Below are positions 35,625 to 46,599 of a stretch of DNA of 64,000 bases, one piece after another (within the stretch, counting starts at the first letter, position 1; each line of letters opens with the position of its first letter). Both the position numbers and the translations under genes were made by a program. Origin of the DNA: Diospyros lotus (taxonomy: Eukaryota > Streptophyta > Magnoliopsida > Ericales > Ebenaceae); NCBI RefSeq assembly GCF_014633365.1, contig NC_068343.1, positions 27,807,307 to 27,871,306 on the forward strand. The letters run 5' to 3'. Under the pieces are notes generated by a model that had not been told where the DNA came from, did no database searches, and worked only from the letters and a program-made list of their open reading frames with translations.

Positions 35625-36590
35625 TATGAGATGTCTATCTCTTCTCCTGAGGAAAGACCCGTTATACTTTATGCGTGTATGAAGGTGTTGTCAGATTTGA
35701 TTGAGCAGATTCGGGTTAGCAACCAAAATGAAAGACTTGCTCATATCATGGCGAATTTGGGGGAATTCGCGCTCAATCGGAGGAATGATGGGTTGTTGAT
35801 GTTTTAGGGTCAGGTTTGCGTTCCTAATGATGCCAAAAATAGGCAAGAGATTTTTTACTTGAAACCTATGAGTCTCATTACCCACCCATCCTGGTACGGC
35901 AAAGGTGTATCAGAATCTTCAGCGGTAGTTTTTGTGGGATGGCATGAAACGAGATGTAGTTAAATTTGTTTCGGGTTGCATGGTGTGCCAGTAGGTCAAA
36001 GCGAAATATCAGAAGGCCTATTGTAGTCATTGCTCATTCCAGAGCGAAAGTGGGATAGTATTTCCATGGACTTTGTAATAGGGTTGCTTAGAGCGGTGAA
36101 GGGAATGATGTTATTTGGGTGATAGTCGGCAGGCTGACGAAATCGACCCACTTCTTGTTATAAAAAGATCTATCCCTTGAGTCGTTTGGTGAAAATATAA
36201 TATATGTATAGGGGATTGTTAGTTTGCATGGCATTCTAGCGAGTATCATACCGGATTGAGATCCCCTATTTACCCCGCCCTTTTGGGAAGCATTGCATGA
36301 AGTGTTGGGGTTAAAGTTGAGATTCAGCATCACATTTCACCCACATTTAGATAGGTAGTCGTCGGAGAGAACTATACAGATGTTGGAGGATATACTGAGG
36401 GCATATGTCTTGAGTTTTCATAGTAGTTGGGATGACCAGCTTCCATTGGTGGAATTTGCCTCCAATAATAGCTACCACTCCTGTATTGGAATGTTGCCTT
36501 ATGAGGCATAATATAGCAGGCTGTGGAGGTCGCCTATTTGTGGGGGAAAGATGGGGGATAGGGCACTATTGGGCCCTAAAATCATCACCG
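35625..36590 (+). pseudogene. Gypsy pol fragment (integrase) of element C
   Basis: Integrase remnant. GMKRDVVKFVSGCMVCQ carries the second half of the HHCC zinc finger, WDSISMDFVIGL the first catalytic aspartate, then DPLFTPPFWEALHE, ITFHPHLDR and SSERTIQMLEDILRAYV follow in family order. At least four in-frame stops are present. It ends within LLGPKII, where it runs straight into the interior of element B, so the junction reflects a deletion. Confidence 0.85.
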
Positions 36591-39227
36591 CAAGGTCACA
36601 CTAGGTCCATCATCTCAATTTACCATAATCATTTTGGTTAAATAACCACACTGCGTTAACATCCTTTAATAAGGAGCATCGCCTCACATCTTGTTTTCAC
36701 ACCACAAGATATCACTCAATCTATTCACAAACCTTTATGCTGCCTTGACACCAAAGCACTACCACCATACTTCAACTCTTACAGAATTTTAGGTCTGGCT
36801 CAGGCATAATCTACAGCATACCCCAAGTCTTCGACGTCTAATCGTCTCCACCGCAGATAGGTTACTCCACATAGAGGGCTGCAGTCCCGCCCGTGAACTA
36901 ACCGTCTATATCCAGTGGACCTTAGCATTAGACCCGTTAACAGTAGGCATCAACTGTAGCGTTATTCCCACGCTAGACCCATTTCTTTTCCCCGGGCTTC
37001 TTTCTCAAACATCTCATAGATCTTTAGTCCTTGACCATCTGCATAGTCACTGTGTTGCCCTGGGCTTTAGGCGCACGCCAACACCTGGTCACCATCATCG
37101 TGTCACTCCCATACACTGGCCCAACACTAGTTCCCCATCGTGTTGCCCTGTGCTTCAGAGAGTCAGCACCCAATCATTATTACCGTGTGGCTCCCTTACA
37201 CTGGCCCAACAACAGTTTCCAACAACATGGCTCAGGTCCCACTCTGATCTGTTTCGCACCTCGTAATGTGACTTTCAACCTTCCAGTCACACCTCTGATA
37301 TCAAACCCGACAAGACTACCTTGCCACGCTCGTAGCCACTATTCTTACCAGGCGTCCTACTTGACAACAAGTCGATCGGATCATTACCGCGTTCCACGAT
37401 TCTTCCTCAGGACCACTCTAGATGTCCTATCCTTTACAGGAGATTCTCGGTCTCACCTGACCAAATTTCCTAAGGTGCTGCTCCAGATCTTCAGCATCTA
37501 ACCGTCATCTGCAGTTCACTAAATTGCTTAGGCCCATGGGCCACTTGCCCTCAACGCGAGCCAACTCATTAGTCCTTTGCCACACGGTCCATAGCATCAG
37601 ATTCGTTACACCGAGCCTTACACCCTTAGCATCAAGGCTACTTAAAGCCTTCCCGAGCTACGATGGTTCCACTACTATCCTACCAAATCCATCTTACTTG
37701 GTTATCCTTACCTTGATAACCTCAAGCTCATACCATGAGCCTCGCTTCTCAAGACTCTACATCTCTTACCACTTAAGAGACTCTCAAACCACAACCAACA
37801 TGCTGAGCCTATCTCAAGCTCCGACACTCATAACCATAGAGCACCTACCATTACCCTCTAGGTAAATCGAGACCTCCCGTCTCTTCTTGCACACCCATAG
37901 TGCATTTAGTCACGATGCCCGGCCTGGCCTTCCCGCACTCCTTGCACGGGCTTCCATAACTTGGAATTTAAATTCAGGGCCTCCACATTACTCACCATAC
38001 CCCAGCCCACTTGGCATCCAAAGTTGGCATTTCTTGAGCGCGCATCACCCACAGATATCCTGTTGCCACAAACTCATCGCCCTCGGGCCACACACCGCTC
38101 ATACCTTTCATTGGGTGACCTTCACGTCTCCCATCAAGGGTCTCGAGACCTTAGGCGTCATCACGACCCTAGGCATCATAATGAGGGTCTATTCACCTCT
38201 CATCTCCCGACCTTAGGAGTCCCACCAGACCCCAAGCGTTCTAATGAGAGTTTTGATTGGCCCCTCATCCATCAATCACATGAACGGTCTTTTGGCCCTT
38301 CACAACTAGGACTTCTAACCCAATGGCTCTCACACGCATATCAACACATGACCAACTCTTTTATCCCCAATCTGGATTCCCCTGGATTCCAGCTCGACTC
38401 ACTTGGAACTTCCATCTCATGCAAACACCCGTTGGGTCCACTTGCCACACTCCCATCATTCTCAAGGATAGACCTCGTCTCATCAAGAGGCCAACTAGGG
38501 TCCACTCATACCCTAGGCACATCCCATCCGGGATTATTTTAACAATACGATCACATCGCTTGATGTCAACTCTTTTTCCTTGAGCCTCGAGCTAACACCC
38601 ACTTTAGCTCATTTTATCTCAAGCGCACAAGCCTTACTGCACCACTTTCAAGGGACAACTCTATTCCCTCGAACATGCTCGGCAATCCTGGCATAAGAAC
38701 GCTCTACTAATCCCCTCTCGAACTAGTCATGCTTCGGCTTCGTGTCCCCACACGAGCCTCAAAACTTCAATCCCAAGGAGTTCCCATTCTTAAAACACTT
38801 CATATCCTCGAAATGCCACATTCGATTTTTCTTGATACCCACACCCACACTTGGGTTTTTGGCTCCTCATTGCTTAACCCGTATACCTCTCACAGGTATA
38901 ACATCTCAATCCAGGGTATTTTCCCATCCCTAGAACAGGAACATCCAAACATACCATTGCAGGCCTCAATGACTTGATCCAATCCCTTAGGGTCCTCGGT
39001 CCACATGTCCAACTTTCAAGGTTATCGGACCAACCTTACATTGAAATCTCAAAATTTCAAATCAATTGTTCTCGACCCCAACTCAGCAGTTAAGACATTC
39101 CAACTTACACCCAATCATGCCAGACATCCTCTATTCCAAAACTCCGGCAATTACTCACATTAATCACTTAACCGACCATACTTAACACTTAAGCACGCTA
39201 GCCTTCCTCACTTATATAGCTAGCCAT

Positions 39228-39239
39228 GCTCTGATACCA
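39228..39239 (-). promoter_or_regulatory. Primer binding site of element B (initiator Met tRNA)
   Basis: The minus strand reads TGGTATCAGAGC, two bases from the LTR end: the standard initiator methionine tRNA primer site of plant Gypsy elements. Confidence 0.93.
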
Positions 39240-39241
39240 AC

Positions 39242-42026
39242 TGTAATGACCCGCTCCCACTTACGGGCGCCACCGGTAAATAATCGACCGGATTGCTCAC
39301 CCGACAAACCACAACTGAAGGGTTGGATTATGTTTCAATAGGAAATGCCCTAGGTGGGAACTAGGCTTCGTCCTTCCCTTCGCTCCACTCAGGAATCGGT
39401 CCCAAATCAAACAAGAAAAATCCAGCGGACCAAGATCCGAAACCCGAGTGAGCTTCACCTCTCTTCAGCTCGCCCCATAGCAAGCCAAAGGTGACCCAGG
39501 CACAAAGCTAGCATAACAACACTTCGCTGAGTATTGGGGATTTGAGAACATACCTTGTTGGTCTTTACTCAGTCTGAACTCAGCTTCAACGACTCGAGTC
39601 ACATGTAAATCTTGCAGACTCACAATCATCTAACACACTAATGATTACAATGATTAGATACATCTAACTCTCATCAACACATACATTTACTCACAAGGGT
39701 ATACATACAGGATACCACATAGCTACATACAAGAGATAATAAAATACACAACTCGGGCAACATCGCTAGTTGCCACAACAGCCTCCCGGCACCATCCATG
39801 CTCGCATCTGGACTTGCATCATTTACACATGAGGTAAAACCTCATGAGTCATAAAGACTCAATAAGGGTGCAATGCATGTAAATATGAATATAATCATGT
39901 TTATGTATGCCAAATGCATGCAAATGAGGCTAGGTCCACTCATCCTCACAACCCACTAAGGTTTTAGGCATCAACCTATCAGCCCCCACCACACTAGTCC
40001 TCCATATGGCCACAGGTCCACTAGAATCTTGCATCACACAAGATATAACCACTACATGACAATGCATCATAAAAACATTATTAAACACATTTACCAACTT
40101 GCAAGGCCACCTCCACTTGGGGCCATCCCTTACCTGGCTCGAAGCCTCATCTCTGCCTCGGCACAAACTCCAGCCTGCACCTCAAGTTCCTCTAGGATCA
40201 CTGCCTTCCCGATCGAACCTAAAGGCAAATACACAAAACCCCAACTCTATTAATATCCGGCATTTAACCAATGCCCTCAACTTCGCCACACACAAACCAT
40301 CAGAACTCAACAAACAATACCAACCACGGCATAAACCAGACATCAACAACTTTCCAAACAACCCCGAGATAGGGTTTAATCCAACAATTAATTATTCTAC
40401 ATTAACTCTCTTAATGCAAATAATTTGGGGAAGAAATATTAATTTACCTCGACTCATCTGGAGAGAAATTCGAAAAATGCCCGTACCGACGTTGCCTCTC
40501 GAGCTGCCATTTGCGCCTAAAATCTCATTTTCGAGCTTCTGACATGCTCTTTAAGCCCCAATTTAATTTCCAAAACTTTCCCCACTTTTCTGGAAATTTT
40601 TGGGATTTTCTCCTATTTTTTCATTTATTTTCCTTTCATTTCTTCTTTTTATTTTATTTATTTTTTTCTTCTCCTTCTCTGGCTTCTCCCCCATGCGTAC
40701 TATTCATCGTCTTCTTTTTCTCTGGCGCGCGCGAGTGCTCCTTCTTCCTCGTGCGGCTGCCGCCAGCCATCGCTGATGCTTGGACCACCGGCTGCCGCTG
40801 CATCCCTCGCTGCCATCGCCGGCCGTGCTACACCGACCGACCGCCACCGCTGCAAGAAGCAGCGCGAGCTCCCTGCGCTGCCATGGCCGATCGCTGTTAC
40901 TCGCGTTGGCCTACTGTTGCCTTTAGCCGCTGCTCGCATGACCTCACCGGCCATCTTCGCCTGGCTCCGCTGCCTCTGCCGCGCGCCACCATCTTCAGCC
41001 TCCAGCCACCGCGAATAGCACCCAGCGGCCTCCCCTGCTCGCACAGCGCTGCCATGGCCGACCTCCCAGTTTCCAGCTGCCATTGCCAATGATTCAGCCA
41101 TCTCCGAGCACCGCCTCACGCGTCGCATCCGCCGCCGCACGCCGCGATCGCCATCGGCTGCCTCGACTAGCTCCATGGCCGGCCATTGAAGCTTCGCTTG
41201 CTGCAGCTGCTTTCATCTTCCATCATCGGCCATGGTAGTTGCAGCCATGGCCGATCGGCTTTGCTGCCTTCAGCCCACATTTCCCTCCATCTCGATCTCC
41301 CTCATTCTCTCGATCTCTCTCGCGTATGAACTCCCTCGAGTTCTCACTCTCAATCTCATCTCTCAATCGGCTCTGCTCCATTCGGCCATTTCAAAATGGC
41401 AGAGACAATACAGAGGAAGCTTCCTTCACTTGGGAAACACATATATATATATATAATTACATATAAAGCCCCATTAATTTCCCATAATTTCACTTAAGGA
41501 AACATTAATTGCACTTGGGGATTCTAATAATTATACTTGGACCCTCCCAAGATTTTAATTAATTACCCCAAAGCCACCAAAATGTTAATTTACCAAAATT
41601 AATAATTGACTTTTACTTGATAAAGCCAATTTCGTCCCTGTGCCTGCACGGGACCTTAATTTGACCCGAAAACACTTAAGGGTTGCCTTATCAGAAAATT
41701 GAACCACCCCTAGGGTCCCCTCAGCTTCCAGGAGGTCCCCTCCGACTATTCAGTATTGGCACCCACTTAGGCTTATACAGAATTTATTCCGAAAATTATT
41801 TTCGGTCGGACCGCTTCCAGTGTCATTAATCTCATCTTGAGATGCTCGTCAATCTCTTGTCCTCTTCCCTAGACATCCAAGTCCCAAGGCACTCCCAGCC
41901 GCCAATTCGGTAATTTTTATTAATTAATTTATCGAGATTGACAGGGGCTTTCCGAACCACCCGAGGTCCTGACAAAATAATCCAAAAATTATTTATTTTC
42001 AATACCATGTAATACCGAGTATTACA
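39242..42026 (-). mobile_element. 5' LTR of element B
   Basis: 2785 bp. The minus strand starts TGTAATACTCGG at 42026 and ends GGGTCATTACA at 39242. Its start is shared with the solo LTR 24023-26633; its U5 half (39242 to about 39960) is shared with both LTRs of element A. A (TA)n TATA region lies at about 41441-41455. The leader downstream (41270-40730) is GC-rich with repeated GGCCATGG and GCCGATCGG words. Confidence 0.88.
40700..41176 (-). other. 158-codon open frame in the GC-rich leader of LTR B
   Basis: Starts MELVEAADGDRG and is rich in Arg, Ala, Gly and Ser. It lies wholly inside the GC-rich leader, and overlapping open frames exist on the other strand (40511-41092). I see no domain, and no clear counterpart in the related solo LTR at 24023. 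Most likely an artefact of GC-rich composition; a short leader ORF cannot be excluded. Confidence 0.25.
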
Positions 42027-44029
42027 CCATGTGTATAATAATGAGAGATGGAATTAAATACATGGAATTATATATATATTGTATTTTTGTTGATTAAAAG
42101 AAAAGAAGAAAGAAAATGCAAAGTGACCAAATGGTCCTTGCTTTATTAAGAAAGGAAAGGGCAATGTTGTAAATTGCATAATGGAGTGAATAAAGAAATT
42201 GGAAAGAAAAGGAAATTTAAATGAGAAATGTCCATAATGGGCTTGGATATTTGTGTGTGCGTGTTTTATGTGAAGGGTATTATGGTAAAAGCAAGGGGAG
42301 AGTGGTTGGCAAACCATTCCCTCCCTCTCACCTCTCCATGCCTCTTTGTTTAATTGCCTTCTTCTTCATCTCTCAATTCCTCTCTCTCTCTCTCTCGTGG
42401 CTTCCCTTTCTCTTTCTTCTTCTCATTTTTCCTTCTTTCTTCTTCTCCATTTTTGATATCCATTGAGGCTTGAAGTGAAGTTGTAGCTGGGTGCATTCTT
42501 CTTCTTGGATATTTCTTCATCAAAGGCAAGTTCTCCTTGCACTCTTGTTTTCTTGTGTGCAAGTTTATCCTTCTTGTTTATTATGATGTCAAAATGCCTC
42601 ATGACTCTTTATCTTCTCATGGTTAAAAGTATTTTTGGTATTGGTTATATATTTTCTCTCAACCATTTGTTATTTCAAAGCTTGTGTTGGGTCTTTGTGT
42701 TAGTCTCCATGGGGCTTTTTCTCCCCATTTTTCATTCAAGGAATGGCATTTGTGGGTTAGGATGCTAGTGGGAATTGTTTTGGGGTCATTTCTTGTATTT
42801 GTGAGTGATGAGTTGACTATTTTTGGGGCTTAGTCAACTCATTGGAGGACTGGTTTCACATGTTTTTGGTGCCAACCTTGGCCCAGTCGACTAATGAGTG
42901 TTTATGAGTCGACTAAGCTTTAGTCGACTAATGCCTTCCAAAAGTCGACTAATCAACTTTTTTTTCAGCACTACGCAGGTTGCGCTATTTTGACCATAAC
43001 TTTTGATGTAGAACTCGAAATTGCCATCCGTTTGAAGCGTCACAAACTAGAATTCAAGGGATTTAATTTGATATATAATATTATATATGTTGGTGATAAT
43101 TTGAGTGGGTCAAGGCTTTCCTTAATCCAAATTAAGCATAATTATTAACCTAAGTTATTGTAATTACTTTCTCTAGCATCACTCAACCCTCCAAAATGCT
43201 AGGAGGTGATTGAAGATATGCATATGTGCATGAATGGGCTCATGGGTGAATATTTTATCGGAATGTTTAAAGGTGCATGATGGTCATGATGTGTACATTT
43301 CTATAAAGGAACATGTATGTTATATTTATGTGAGCTTCCATGAGCATGGCATAACATTATGATTTGCACCCTATTGATATTATTTTGGCACGGCGGCTAT
43401 GTTCCGTAAATGGGGAGAGAAAAGGATATCCTAAAAGAGTCTCTGATGTGGGTGAGATGGCCATAAACCCGGTAGGCGATGCTCGAGCCAATGAGTGGCA
43501 AATCGATTTTGTATATATATGTATGCATTCATGCATGTGAATAAATGGCTTTGAGAGCTAATGTGAATAAAGGGCTTGAGAGCCAATATGAATTATGAAG
43601 ATTTATATATTCATGAGAAATGAATCGAGGCATAAAAAGCATAATAACAATGGCTTTGGAATGATTTTATTGATGGGATTTAAATGGAAAATGCTACCCG
43701 TACTTGGAAAGTCGGATCTATTCCACTTTGAATTTTTCCATGCCTTAACCCTGTTGAGCCAAGTTGCTCCAATCAACCTATTGTGTATTTTGATGTTTAA
43801 CAAAACATAATTTTAGTAAAACTATTTTTAGTATGTTTAAAACCCCTAATGGATTTTTGATACTTGTTAAATATTATAGTATTTTGTGTATCAAAATGAA
43901 CCGAGAAATGTAAATATCTTGTAATGAATTTATGCTATGTATTGTATTATCAAAGCAAATCTTATTTTTCTAAAATCTAGACTGAGAGTCGATTCCGATG
44001 AGGGACAGTTGACTATAAGTCAAAATGGC

Positions 44030-44200
44030 AGTCGACTGTGGATGTGCATTAGTCGATATAGCCGAGCATTGTTTATGTAGAGTTGAGGTAGCCGAGAGTG
44101 GGTTTTGGCCAGTCGACTTTAGGCCAATGAGGGTCGACTGTCTATGAGAAAGTCGACTGTGGGTTGAGCGAGAGTCGACTGTCGGCAGCGAGAGTCGACT
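44030..44200 (+). promoter_or_regulatory. AGTCGACT array upstream of the Copia LTR TATA box
   Basis: Exact AGTCGACT at 44030, 44111, 44151, 44173 and 44193, plus a GTCGACTG at 44133 and several one-mismatch copies from 43987 to 44240, ending about 60 bp before the TATAAATA at 44299. Their position in U3 suggests promoter elements; no factor can be named from sequence alone. Confidence 0.55.
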
Positions 44201-44298
44201 GTGGGTGTCGCGGACTCGACTGTCGGTTAGAGCAGTTGACTGCCAGACTCCAACTGTCGGATTTTTGGAGCCGTTGCAGGTCATTTTGGGAGCCTCAA

Positions 44299-44306
44299 TA
44301 TAAATA
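44299..44306 (+). promoter_or_regulatory. TATA box of the Copia solo LTR
   Basis: TATAAATA in the context CTCAATATAAATATC, at a usual position for the U3/R border. Confidence 0.7.
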
Positions 44307-45565
44307 TCAAAAGGAGAAATCTTGAGAAGGCTAATGCTCTACCATTTCCTATCTTCCTAAAGCACACCCAAGCTCTCAAGCCCTCAATCAAAGCAATCTA
44401 AGGCCCAAGGAGCTTGAAAGATCTATCCATTGGAGACTCAAGGCAAAGAAGAAGTTTTCTTCTTATTGGTAACTTGTATCATTTCATTTTTCTTTGTATA
44501 TTGTTCTTGTATTGATATCCATTGTAGTCCAAGTGTGTTAGACATAGGATTGATTTATTTGTATTAGATTGTGGATTGTGAGCGGCATCCTAGAGCCCAA
44601 GTAATCTAAGTGTATTATTGTGTTGTATTAGTTTCCAGGGTGAGCTAAGGGGAAACCTCAAGGTGTACAAGTTTGTTAGGTGTTCTTGTGTGGAAACCTA
44701 GTGGTGGTTTTAGTGGAACCTCAAGTGTCAGTTTGACCTTGAGAGAGTGGAGTAGGTGTTGGATACACCGAACCACTATATATCTTGTGTTTATATTGTG
44801 GTTATTTGTGTATTTATATTGCTATCATTTCCAAACAACATATATATTTATAACAAGTGTATTTTGTGTATAAGAAAATCTCAAGAGTTTTAAAAAGAAA
44901 ATAAACGATTCAATAAGTTTTTAATCACTCAATTCACCCCCCTTTTGAGTGGCCATTGTGTGTGTCAAGGGACCAACAAACCCTATTGCTTCACTTGTTG
45001 TAGCATATGGTTGCTTATAGAATGGATTATTAATGAGAATTGAAGGGTGGGTTTAAATCGTATTGGGGAGTCGGGTGTACTCTATTTTGTATCCATCCCT
45101 TCATTCGTGCTTCCGGTATTATATATATATGTTTACTTGTCGAGCCTTATGGCTCACTTTGAAATATGGGTTTGATGAACCAAAAAGGAAGTATATTCCT
45201 TTAAGGGTATTTGTCCAGTATAGAAGGCATGAACTCAATGGGTATCTAGATGTTGGGTAATGGCTTTCTTTGGCTCTTTATTATTCATGCCTTCATATAT
45301 CATTCTATGGATTCTTTCCTTTGCTATATACTTGCTGAGCCTTGTGGCTCACGTTGTTTCTTTTGTCGTTCCAGGTAATGGAAGATAGAGATCTTTGGGG
45401 ATGTGTACAGAGATGTCCCGGCCTCAAAGTTTCGTGGGTGTATGTTGAGGGCAAGAAATAGAGGACTTATTGTATTTTTTTTTAAAAAAAAAAAAGCCTT
45501 AGTGCCCTTTTATTTTCATAATGTATGGGCGGTAAGCCTAAGATGATGATGTATTGAATGATATG

Positions 45566-46558
45566 TGATATGCCTTGCAAATTTGGAGTATTACAAGACC
45601 TAAAAAAGTCATGAGACATGGACATGAAGCCCAAAGGCCCAACGGGTTGTAGGAGATCAAGGAAATAAGCCGAAGGAGCAAGAGGTCGTGCCAAGACCAA
45701 GTAGGGAGGGCCCACTCGGTTATGTCGAGTGGGTACGACACTGTTTTGATTTTTCGGACATAACTTTCTCATATGTGCTCCGATTGAGGTGATTCAAAGT
45801 CATATGGAAAGATAAGAGAATTATCTACAACTTTAATGTTTTGAGTTTTGAGATATTCAAATTCAATCAATGTGAAAATTGGGAATGATCGGGTAGCCCC
45901 CCACTCGGTCATGACTGAGTGAGCCCCCACTCGGTCATGGTCGAGTGGGCTTGGGTCAATCTCTCCTCTTTTCCCTCTCGGATGGACCGCGAAATCATCG
46001 AAATAGGCCATGAGATTCTCGCACGTCTTCTCTCTCTCCTCCACTATAAATATGAGACCATTACTTCATCATAAGGTATGCAATTTTGAGTGATTGAAGT
46101 ACAATTTTCTCATTTTCTCTTGAGATCTAACTTAAGCATCGGAGGGTTTGTGCGGGGACCCCCACCCGCGTCCTAACAGTGCTCTTGTTTTGTAGGCCAC
46201 TCGATCACCAAGGCCACTCGTCATCTTCAGGCCACTCAGTCACCAAGGCCACTCGTTATCTTCAAGCCACTCGGTCACCAAGGCCACTCGTCACCTTCAG
46301 GCCACTCAGTCATTTTAGGCCACTCGGTCATTTTAGGCCAGCAGATCATTTTGGGCCAGCAGATCATTTTAGGCCACCAGATGATTTTAAGCCACCAGAT
46401 CATCAGCCTAATTAGCCCATCAACTTTATCAGATTATCAGATCTAGACCTTTACCAGATCCAATTGATTGTCAAGATTCTCATCAGCAAAGACACGACCC
46501 CCAAGACTCTTGCGTCTATCCGCAATTAAAAATAGATTGTTGTATTTTGGCAACAACA
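45566..46558 (+). mobile_element. 5' LTR of element D
   Basis: 993 bp. TATAAATA at 46045-46052 is preceded by inverted CCACTCG / CGAGTGG pairs (45712-45732 and 45927-45948) and followed, at 46193-46400, by a run of GGCCACTCGGTCACC-like repeats that grade into GGCCACCAGATCATT repeats. Confidence 0.9.
46045..46052 (+). promoter_or_regulatory. TATA box of element D
   Basis: TATAAATA within CCACTATAAATATGAG; the same context is kept in the 3' LTR near 51990. Confidence 0.7.
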
Positions 46559-46559
46559 A

Positions 46560-46578
46560 TTGGCGCCGTCTGTGGGAA
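46560..46578 (+). promoter_or_regulatory. Primer binding site of element D
   Basis: TTGGCGCCGTCTGTGGGAA starts two bases after the LTR end. TGGCGCC is the complement of a tRNA GGCGCCA 3' end; this extended motif is familiar from plant Tat-type Gypsy elements. I cannot name the tRNA with certainty. Confidence 0.8.
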
Positions 46579-46599
46579 ATGCAAGATAAAAATTCAACT

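Larger units (their letters stand above)
36590..42026 (-). mobile_element. Element B: 5' LTR and partial interior of the LARD-like family
   Basis: Minus-strand copy consisting of a 5' LTR (42026-39242), an intact primer site and 2.65 kb of non-coding interior that matches 11010-13865 of element A. The 3' half of the interior and the 3' LTR are gone. On the right it enters LTR C after GGGCTTAGG; the 5-mer there is CCATG (42027-42031), but the partner is lost with the deletion. Open frames of up to 193 codons in the interior (37031-37501, 37961-38542) do not correspond to open frames in element A. Confidence 0.8.
43752..44978 (+). mobile_element. Solo LTR, Copia type, with AGTCGACT array
   Basis: 1227 bp from TGTTGAGCCAAG to GGGACCAACA, flanked by an exact AACCC duplication (43747-43751 and 44979-44983). 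It has a TATAAATA box at 44299-44306 and the TTCACCCCCC signature near its 3' end (about 44932-44941). The same TGTTGAGCCAA start recurs at 63674. Confidence 0.94.

Noticed and set aside
37031..38583. Open frames of 109-193 codons in the interior of element B
   Set aside because: They are not conserved in the matching part of element A, show no domain and lie antisense to the element.
42027..42031. CCATG as a confirmed target duplication of element B
   Set aside because: The partner site is deleted, so only one half is visible.
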